In this document: in pieces, positions 31,790 through 37,620 of the stretch
How the letters are laid out: every line of letters starts with the position of its first letter
How positions within the stretch are numbered: position 1 is the first letter of the stretch
IMG/VR virus record: IMGVR_UViG_3300043429_000957
Coordinates: 1-37,620 of that record
DNA from: a virus
Reading direction: 5' to 3' (one strand)
Length of the DNA stretch: 37,620 nt
Notes under the pieces: generated by a model
The model's input: the letters and a program-made list of their open reading frames with translations, nothing else
The model's database searches: none
What the model was told of the DNA's origin: nothing
Translations under genes and position numbers: made by a program

Positions 31790-34452
31790 TATTCACACCC
31801 GTAGATATGGATTGCGGTTACAAGTTGAGATGTACCGCCTGCGGTACACTGAACACGGAGGAACCTTCCGTAGACACCGGCCGTTACAGGGATGATCGTC
31901 ATACCAGCCGATGTTGATGGGATAGTTGTAGCAGCAGAGGCATCATACCAGTTAGTACCATCCATAGACATTTGGACTTTGAACGAACCGTTCAACGATG
32001 CGGTACCAGTTTGCATAACAACAGTGAAGGCTTTACAGCCGTTGATGTTGTAAGCGGCAGAGTTGGTGTTAGTTGAGGCCGTGCCCGAACCTACACCGGC
32101 AGTTCTATCGAACCATTGAACCTGCTTCGAGGGTGCAGAACTGAGATCCATCGCGGTAACCGTAACCGTTGCAGTTGTTGCTGCACCTGAAAGGTTAACC
32201 CAGCGCATCCGACGACGTCCGTTAACGGGGATAGCCGGAATGCGATAGTGACCTGTTGCAGTGATGGCTTCAGTTTGCCAAATGTCAAAGAACGTTGTGC
32301 CGTTATCAGGAGATTCCTGAAGATAAACGACAAGCCCTGTGGATGATCCAGCGGTCCATGCTGTAACGTTAATATCGAACGAACATGCTAGACCGAGACC
32401 GCTGGCGTTGGCGATAACCGCACCGTTACCGGAAGCAGCTGCCCATGCCTGGGCCGAGTAGTCGGTGTTAGCCAGAGGTCCTGAGATGCCAACAGTCAGA
32501 GCTTTGTTGGTGGCGCCGTTGGGCGAATGCGTGATCGGCGTCGAGCCAGCGAGCTGGTTAACGTTGACAGAACTGTTGGATGTGATCGAAACAGTGTTGC
32601 TAACGGTAACGTTTTGGTTGTTAGTCAGGTAAACAGGAACAGCAGCAGACTGATCGATTCTAGTCATACCACCGAAGCATTCGGTGACGTTGCGAGTGAA
32701 TTCAGCAGCGCGACAAAGATCGATACGGAAGTCTGTCCGCTTGACAACAACGCCGCCGCAGGCAACGGATGCGATGTCGCCAGTTGCTCCGGAAAGAGAT
32801 TCGAGAGTGAGTGTTGTTGTGGAAATACTGTAGACTCGATAAGCGCCGTCAACACCAACGTTAGCACCTGTTGTATTGTCCCTGCATCCGTAGACGTTAA
32901 CAAAATCACCAACCAATATACCTGTCCAGCTGGCCGAGCCGGTCAGTACGAGAAGACCATCAGAAGAAGATCTGACTGCGTTCTGGATAGATTGAGTGAC
33001 CATGCCCTGAACGCCTTGGCTACCATTGACCTTGACGATGGCTCCGCCGTATGTTGTAGCAGTAGCACTAACGCCATCGATAACTGTGAAGTTATACTGG
33101 TCGACCACGGAGGCGATGATAGCAGCTGTTGTCAGGTTAGCGAAGTTTGTCGTATCACGACGACCATACAGTTGCACATAGTCGCCGGTTGTGTAGGTAA
33201 TCGTGCCATCATGTTGAACGTTGGATGTTGTCGATGCAGCCTTTGAGCACGAGATGATCGAACTTGTAACACGGGTTACACTCTTGCCGTTCTTGGCAAG
33301 GAAGCGCACCTTGTATTTTTTAGACGGGTCAGGCAAGCATCGATCTTTCTTGTAGCGCACCGTGTAACCGGCAGTAGAAGAGTCGATCGGCTTACTCAAC
33401 CACTCAATGGATTCCGGCTGATGAATCAGTTCGTAAACTGAAGACGGGTTGAAGGCGTATCCACCGGGCATGCCCGCAACCGGTTGAACCGAAGCTGTCG
33501 TGTCAATACCAGTAGAGTGTCTAGTGGCGATTGTACCAGAAGGGAACGAACCGCGACCAACACCACTCTTCGTATAGAAGCTAGCGTTCGTTGCTGTCGT
33601 ATCTTCGATGACCATGGCCGTACCGTCAGAGAAACCGCTGAGCGGTCTACGGAAAGCAACATAGCCTTGGGTAATACCGGAGATCGTCAGAGATGGAAGG
33701 TTGGCCGATGCGGTAGAGGTGCAGGTGAACGATGTTGACGTTGGTACAGTATTGACTGTAACGTTGCTGTAATTAGCGCGGCTATCGCCGTTGATGTCGC
33801 TAATCGACACTTTATCACCGACAGAGAATCCGTGAGGGGTCGCCGTGTTGATTGTAATCGTTGTTGTCGTCTGGCTAGCAGATGAAATGGCAACCGGAGC
33901 CGGTAAGGCCGTAGGAGCTTCATCGCAGACGTACTGAATGGCACACTCTTGACCAAGGGCCCTTTGTGAAACACTAACGTTGAAGCCTAGTCTAACCGGA
34001 GGTGTCCAGACCTTTTTGGAAGTGATCACAGTTTCCGTGTCTTCTGCCAATGGGTCGAGAGAAATCGTCAGGTAAGATGAACCAAGCAAGTTACCTTCGG
34101 CTCTGATAAGGTCGCCCGATGCCTGAGATGTAATCTCCCAGTTGTTTGCATTAAACGTCTGGAACCCGTCTTGGAAACCAAGAGGAGAGTTGCCAGGGGC
34201 CATGTCACCGTTGTACCGGATTTGAAGAACGTCATTGGCGTTCATCGTTGTGGTATCGTAGGTGAGCGTGAGCACGCCAGAGGAGAAGGTACCACCAAAA
34301 GCTGCACCTAAGGCGGGTGCATAAATCACCGATCCCGAAGTCTGGTTAACAATGCTAACCAGTTGCGGAAATTTGAAAGTGGCGATCTTGGAAAAATCAA
34401 CCTGCTTACTGGCAGGGATAAACAAAACGACGTCATTCAAGATTTGTTGCAT
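31789..34452 (-). CDS. Large tail-fibre or adhesin-like protein
   Basis: 887 residues starting at MQQILNDV (GAGG 7 nt upstream; an ATG two codons earlier directly abuts the ribosome site). The N-terminal 110 residues form a beta domain with FIPASKQVDFSKIATFKFP. The central part is a long Ser/Thr-rich beta region. The last 250 residues contain two similar beta-sandwich units: LVVYLQESPDNGTTFFDIW...RRRMRW and FKVQMSMDGTNWYDA...GRFLRVQ. This 'q.S.DGt.w.d....gryyR.r' pattern is common in phage fibre and adhesin tips. Coupled by one base to the 322-residue gene. The role in receptor binding is inferred. Confidence 0.65.
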   Translation of the reverse strand: MQQILNDVVLFIPASKQVDFSKIATFKFPQLVSIVNQTSGSVIYAPALGAAFGGTFSSGVLTLTYDTTTMNANDVLQIRYNGDMAPGNSPLGFQDGFQTFNANNWEITSQASGDLIRAEGNLLGSSYLTISLDPLAEDTETVITSKKVWTPPVRLGFNVSVSQRALGQECAIQYVCDEAPTALPAPVAISSASQTTTTITINTATPHGFSVGDKVSISDINGDSRANYSNVTVNTVPTSTSFTCTSTASANLPSLTISGITQGYVAFRRPLSGFSDGTAMVIEDTTATNASFYTKSGVGRGSFPSGTIATRHSTGIDTTASVQPVAGMPGGYAFNPSSVYELIHQPESIEWLSKPIDSSTAGYTVRYKKDRCLPDPSKKYKVRFLAKNGKSVTRVTSSIISCSKAASTTSNVQHDGTITYTTGDYVQLYGRRDTTNFANLTTAAIIASVVDQYNFTVIDGVSATATTYGGAIVKVNGSQGVQGMVTQSIQNAVRSSSDGLLVLTGSASWTGILVGDFVNVYGCRDNTTGANVGVDGAYRVYSISTTTLTLESLSGATGDIASVACGGVVVKRTDFRIDLCRAAEFTRNVTECFGGMTRIDQSAAVPVYLTNNQNVTVSNTVSITSNSSVNVNQLAGSTPITHSPNGATNKALTVGISGPLANTDYSAQAWAAASGNGAVIANASGLGLACSFDINVTAWTAGSSTGLVVYLQESPDNGTTFFDIWQTEAITATGHYRIPAIPVNGRRRMRWVNLSGAATTATVTVTAMDLSSAPSKQVQWFDRTAGVGSGTASTNTNSAAYNINGCKAFTVVMQTGTASLNGSFKVQMSMDGTNWYDASAATTIPSTSAGMTIIPVTAGVYGRFLRVQCTAGGTSQLVTAIHIYGCE

Positions 34453-34485
34453 TTGCATTCCTCATTTGTTTAAGCGAGGATATTC

Positions 34486-35766
34486 TCACCACAGGGTCAT
34501 TGCGATGGCATAGGCCTTCATCGTGTCGATGGGATCGGATGCGCCTGTTTTGATGAGAATATATCCTAAGCCGGTTTCGTAACTGTAGTAACCGATGGTA
34601 CCTTGACCATCATAGTTGAGGACTTTCACAACATCGCCAGGTGAGACTTCACCAACAGCATCACCGATGGTTAGTGCGTTTCTTTCAGCGATGGTGTTGA
34701 CAGTGTAGGCTTCTTGCACCATCTTGGAGGCTAAGATAGATATTTTGCTATCAGTGTAGGACTGAGCCGATGCGATGGCTTCTGTCTTTTTAGTCTCAGC
34801 GTAAGACTGAGCGCTGCTCAGGATAGTGGTGTCAGCCGTTGACGCGTAACTTTGTGCTGCCGTCTGAGCATTTGTAGCTTTTGTTGTGGCATCTGATGCA
34901 GCAGCATCAATAGCCTCAGCTTTCTTTGTATCGGCATATGAATTAGCCGAGGCAAGAATAGCTGTGTCGGCAGACGTAGCAAAAGCCTGAGCTCCGGATT
35001 GTGCCGTGTTGGCTTTTGTGGTCGCATCTGAAGCGGCGGCATCAATAGCTTCTTGCTTTTTGGAATCGGCATAGCTTTGAGCACCAGCCTGGGCAGAATT
35101 GGCCTTAGACGTCGCATCGGCAGCGGCAGCTGCGATGGCTTCTGCTTTCTTCGTATCAGCGTAAGACTGTGCATTCGATTGTGCAGTATCTGCCTTGGTT
35201 GTTGCGTCGGAGGCGGCAGCACTAATGGCTTCTGCTTTCTTCGTATCTGCATACGCGTTAGCAGAGGAAAGAACCGTAGCGTCAGCTGCCGTAGCGAAAG
35301 CCTGAGCGGCGTTCATTTTGATCGTGGCGTCGGTAGCTGCGGCAACGATGGCTTCTTGCTTTTTGGCGATGGCGAAGTTTTGGTCAGCTGTAGAGTTGCT
35401 AGCCAGGTCGCTAGATGAAACTCCATCAAATGAGGAGCTCGGGAACATCACCCATTCAAGACGACCGGAGAGGTACGCTAAGTAGAAAACCTGAGACGTT
35501 CCTTCAACGATGGAGGCCGATCTTGTATAACCACCTTTAGGGTAGTCAGGCAGTTGAGAAGTAGAATCGAAAACTTGAGAAATCCCAGATACCTGAGAAA
35601 CTCGCACTGCCGAGCCTGCCTCAACACTCTTAACATCGGCAAGATCGATGATGACAGAACCGGTTACCTTGATTTCAGTATTGATCGGCGCTGTAATGTT
35701 TGAAGACACATCGGTACTACCAACAATGGAGTACCCAAGTCCTTCAGGGTCGTAAGTTGTGAACAT
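34486..35766 (-). CDS. Tail fibre with Ala-rich 30-residue repeats
   Basis: 426 residues with GGAGAA 11 nt before the ATG. Residues 1-112 are a beta domain that resembles the N-terminus of the fibre at 26444. Residues about 130-342 are built from a roughly 30-residue repeat (SYADTKKAEAI.AAASDATTKA..AQ..AQ) with shorter variants, a helical, probably trimeric stalk. Residues 350-415 (VNTIAERNALTIGD...GDVVKVLNYDGQGTIGYY) form a small beta tip of a kind frequent in phage fibres. It follows the lectin-like gene in the same direction, with a hairpin in between. Confidence 0.7.
   Translation of the reverse strand: MFTTYDPEGLGYSIVGSTDVSSNITAPINTEIKVTGSVIIDLADVKSVEAGSAVRVSQVSGISQVFDSTSQLPDYPKGGYTRSASIVEGTSQVFYLAYLSGRLEWVMFPSSSFDGVSSSDLASNSTADQNFAIAKKQEAIVAAATDATIKMNAAQAFATAADATVLSSANAYADTKKAEAISAAASDATTKADTAQSNAQSYADTKKAEAIAAAAADATSKANSAQAGAQSYADSKKQEAIDAAASDATTKANTAQSGAQAFATSADTAILASANSYADTKKAEAIDAAASDATTKATNAQTAAQSYASTADTTILSSAQSYAETKKTEAIASAQSYTDSKISILASKMVQEAYTVNTIAERNALTIGDAVGEVSPGDVVKVLNYDGQGTIGYYSYETGLGYILIKTGASDPIDTMKAYAIAMTLW
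34741..35379 (-). repeat. Tandem repeat array coding for the fibre stalk
   Basis: Imperfect repeats of about 90 bp within the fibre gene, corresponding to residues 130-342. The clearest copies cover residues 171-200, 201-230 and 231-260; a longer variant with an inserted AFATSADTAILASAN-type segment follows. Copies differ at many third codon positions, so the array is old or recoded. Repeat-number changes would alter stalk length. Confidence 0.7.
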
Positions 35767-35790
35767 GATAAATCATTCTCCTAAAAAGAA

Positions 35791-35822
35791 TTCGGCTCTC
35801 AGGTATCCCCCTGAGAGCCGAA
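35791..35822 (-). terminator. Intrinsic terminator after the lectin-like gene
   Basis: A perfect 13-bp stem (35791-35803 with 35810-35822), 6-nt loop, then TTCTTTTTAGG on the minus strand. It lies 6 nt past the stop at 35828 and just before the next gene's ribosome site, so it may give partial rather than full termination. Confidence 0.8.
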
Positions 35823-35827
35823 GGTGG

Positions 35828-36667
35828 TTAAGATGCATCACCAAGGTCGTTGAACGTAACTGTTCCCGAGATGGTGGCCCCGGCAGGAGCTGCGGTCATC
35901 TCATCAAGGAAAATGACAACAGAATCCTTTTCGAAGTACGGGTTGGAAATGACAAGCTTTCCTCCGGTAGGAGACGCAGCTCTGCTGAAGTAGCAGTGAG
36001 ACGAGAGATTCATCCTCAGGTTGTCGTTTCTTGTCAGAACAAGAACCCCATCGATGTAACAAGTGATAACACCTGCGTTCTCTTGGATTTCGAATGCTAC
36101 CCATTTGGATGTAGTCACGGCAGCCGCAGCAACCGCTCCTTCATGGTAGCCATCGCTATTTCGTGTAATCACGATGACTGGATGATTGCTTCCGTCCTTG
36201 TAAACTTGGATAAACGATGTGCCATCCTGTGTTCCGGAACCTGTCGGAGAAAGGGTGTCGGAAAAGAGAGTGGCGACGAAGCCGGATGGTAAAGCCGCGT
36301 CGAAGTAGCAGTTGAATCGAACCTTCTTAGTTCCGGCAGAACTGTAGTTGCCGATGATGCCAACATCAATGTTGGCTCCGGCGGCGATGAGAGCCCCGCG
36401 ATCACGGACGTTAACGGTGAAGCTATGGTTTTTGGTAACCCAGCCAGCACGCGCCATTTGAACTGTGATGTTGTAGGTGTCGACGGGATAGTAGATGGCT
36501 TTGAACTTGACATCATCTCCGACGATATCGAAAAGGTCATTATCGCCAACTCCAGCAGGTAAAGTAAAAGTCCACCCGTCGGCAGTTCCATAACCGTTGG
36601 GAACACCAACGGATTTATCAACTCTGATGTTGGCAGCAACGTTGCCAGCAGCTGTGCTTGTAGCCAT
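35828..36667 (-). CDS. LamG/concanavalin-like virion protein
   Basis: 279 residues with TAGGAGAA before the ATG. The N-terminal 85 residues are a beta domain with NGYGTADGWTFTLPAGVGDND. Residues about 95-255 fit a laminin-G or concanavalin-type jelly roll: KVRFNCYFDA, FIQVYKDGSNHPVIV, then KWVAFEIQENAGVITCYIDGVLVLT, the last having the 'W..f.i....g.i..YiDG' signature of the family. The C-terminal 30 residues are a short tail. The neighbour upstream has the same signature twice, so the two are probably related tip or decoration proteins that bind surface glycans. Confidence 0.6.
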   Translation of the reverse strand: MATSTAAGNVAANIRVDKSVGVPNGYGTADGWTFTLPAGVGDNDLFDIVGDDVKFKAIYYPVDTYNITVQMARAGWVTKNHSFTVNVRDRGALIAAGANIDVGIIGNYSSAGTKKVRFNCYFDAALPSGFVATLFSDTLSPTGSGTQDGTSFIQVYKDGSNHPVIVITRNSDGYHEGAVAAAAVTTSKWVAFEIQENAGVITCYIDGVLVLTRNDNLRMNLSSHCYFSRAASPTGGKLVISNPYFEKDSVVIFLDEMTAAPAGATISGTVTFNDLGDAS

Positions 36668-36683
36668 TTGATTCTCCTAATGA

Positions 36684-37620
36684 TTAAGTGTTGTACGTTG
36701 GCGAACCAACGGTGTTGAGTTTTGAAGGTCCGCCGTTGAGCTGTTCAGCTAGGTAGACGACTCCATTGATCTTAAGGTAGAGGTCTTGGAACTTCATACC
36801 GCTATGGGTAGATCCGATACGGAGGTTACCGGACGGGATCGTCGGCTTGTATGTCGGAGCGGAAAGAGTCATCCAAGCATACCCATCGATATACAGAATG
36901 CTGTCTGTTCCATCGAATGTGTAACGAATCTCGTGCCAACCACCACTAAGGTTAATGTCCTTATAGACCGTCGATCCATAGGCTGTATCCCAGTTGGAGT
37001 ACTGATAGATCCTCGTCATACCGTAAGCTTCTCCAATGTGGATAAGACCGTGGTATACTGCATTCTGAAGGAGGTTATTTGGATCGGTGCCTAAGATCTG
37101 TGCTGTGTTGTAAGGCGTCGAAGTCCAGTTACTAGGGATGTAGACATCGAATCTAAGTTCCATGGAACTAGGAACGCCAGTTGGAAGTTTACCGTCGCCA
37201 AGATAGAGATAGTTGTTCTGATATTCATCAAAACCGCCAACACCAAGATATCCCTTCTTACCAGGAGTAACTCCGTTGAAAGTCAGAATGCCAGAGTTGC
37301 TCGAAAGTTGTTCGGCGACGTACGGAGTACCGTTGAGAGAGAAGTCTAAGTTACTAACAACAAACTTCAGGTTGTTGGCAACAAGATATCTCGTAGATAC
37401 GCCACCGGCGACGATATTCAAATAATCGTTTGATGACTGGAGCCGGATGGTGCCATCAACGTAGCATCGGTATTCGTTACCTGCGGCGCTAATTTCGATG
37501 TAGTGCCATCCTGGAGTAAACCAAGTTGTACCAGCAGCCGACCAGGTGTAGGTACCGCTACCGGAAGGCTTCTTCCAGGTGATATCAACATCACCGTTAG
37601 TTTTGAAGGCGAAAATGGTT
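36684..37620 (-). CDS. LamG/concanavalin-like protein, cut by window edge
   Basis: The frame is open through base 37620, so the start lies outside; at least 311 residues are visible. Two jelly-roll-like units can be seen: the first with GWHYIEISAAGNEYRCYVDGTI near the edge, the second with LYLGDGKLP..., MELRFDVYIP, GWHEIRYTFDGTDSILYIDGYAW and NLRIGSTHSG. Both carry the 'W.(Y/E)I...Y(V/I)DG' pattern of LamG/ConA-type lectins. An apparent start at 37421 is only an in-frame TTG inside the protein. It is the upstream partner of the lectin-like gene at 35828-36667. Glycan or surface binding is inferred. Confidence 0.65.
   Translation of the reverse strand, partial: TIFAFKTNGDVDITWKKPSGSGTYTWSAAGTTWFTPGWHYIEISAAGNEYRCYVDGTIRLQSSNDYLNIVAGGVSTRYLVANNLKFVVSNLDFSLNGTPYVAEQLSSNSGILTFNGVTPGKKGYLGVGGFDEYQNNYLYLGDGKLPTGVPSSMELRFDVYIPSNWTSTPYNTAQILGTDPNNLLQNAVYHGLIHIGEAYGMTRIYQYSNWDTAYGSTVYKDINLSGGWHEIRYTFDGTDSILYIDGYAWMTLSAPTYKPTIPSGNLRIGSTHSGMKFQDLYLKINGVVYLAEQLNGGPSKLNTVGSPTYNT

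Noticed and set aside
34741-35379. Possible CRISPR-like array from regular repeats
   Set aside because: The repeats are coding, about 90 bp, imperfect and in frame with a fibre protein; there are no short identical repeats with unique spacers.

Overview
The window looks like part of a large (jumbo) tailed-phage genome with affinity to the phiKZ-type group. The reasons are: tightly packed genes with Shine-Dalgarno sites and many 1-4 nt start/stop overlaps; long blocks of one strand; a phage-coded replication set (divergent family B DNA polymerase, RNase HI, DnaB-like helicase, RecA-like ATPase, polynucleotide-kinase-like P-loop protein); a very G+C-rich 704-residue gene that is the best candidate for the major capsid protein; and six minus-strand sites reading TA(T/C)ATTAC or TGTATTAC just upstream of genes, which resemble the early promoter element described for phiKZ. 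The host is not evident from the sequence; a Gram-negative bacterium is an inference. I recognised no tRNA, CRISPR array, insertion sequence or integrase.

Layout. (1) 1-60 is probably the tail of a plus-strand gene. (2) About 93-7619, minus: some twenty small, mostly unrecognised genes (two with helix-turn-helix segments, two with zinc-ribbon cysteines, a duplicated pair of tiny basic proteins), typical of an early, accessory or host-takeover region. (3) 7725-10086, minus: a RecA-like ATPase behind three related small proteins with an N-terminal hydrophobic segment. (4) 10267-13320, plus: a small fibre-like protein and a large fibre-like protein. (5) 13424-18739, minus: kinase; an operon containing a HigA-like protein; the DNA polymerase N-terminal part; a small protein; and RNase HI. 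(6) 18868-22927, minus: putative major capsid protein and an unknown protein with an Asp-rich linker, separated by 325 bp. (7) 23009-26347, plus: DnaB-like helicase, then two probable structural or membrane proteins. (8) 26444-30762, plus: a coiled-coil fibre and a 909-residue autotransporter-type beta-repeat protein. (9) 30821-37620, minus: five tail-fibre, adhesin or lectin-like genes, the last running off the window.

Transcription seems modular. Nearly every unit ends in a hairpin with a long perfect or nearly perfect stem, and most replication or early minus-strand units begin with the TATATTAC-like box 30-65 nt before the start codon. The structural genes lack that box, which fits a different (late) promoter class.

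The most interesting points are a family B polymerase that stops soon after motif A, so that motifs B and C must lie elsewhere if the enzyme is active; unusual P-loops in both the RecA-like and DnaB-like ATPases; the RecA-like gene co-directional with three paralogous membrane proteins; a HigA-type protein with no visible toxin partner; and a very large, diverse receptor-binding repertoire, including a shared N-terminal domain between two distant fibres and a fibre built of autotransporter-associated repeats.
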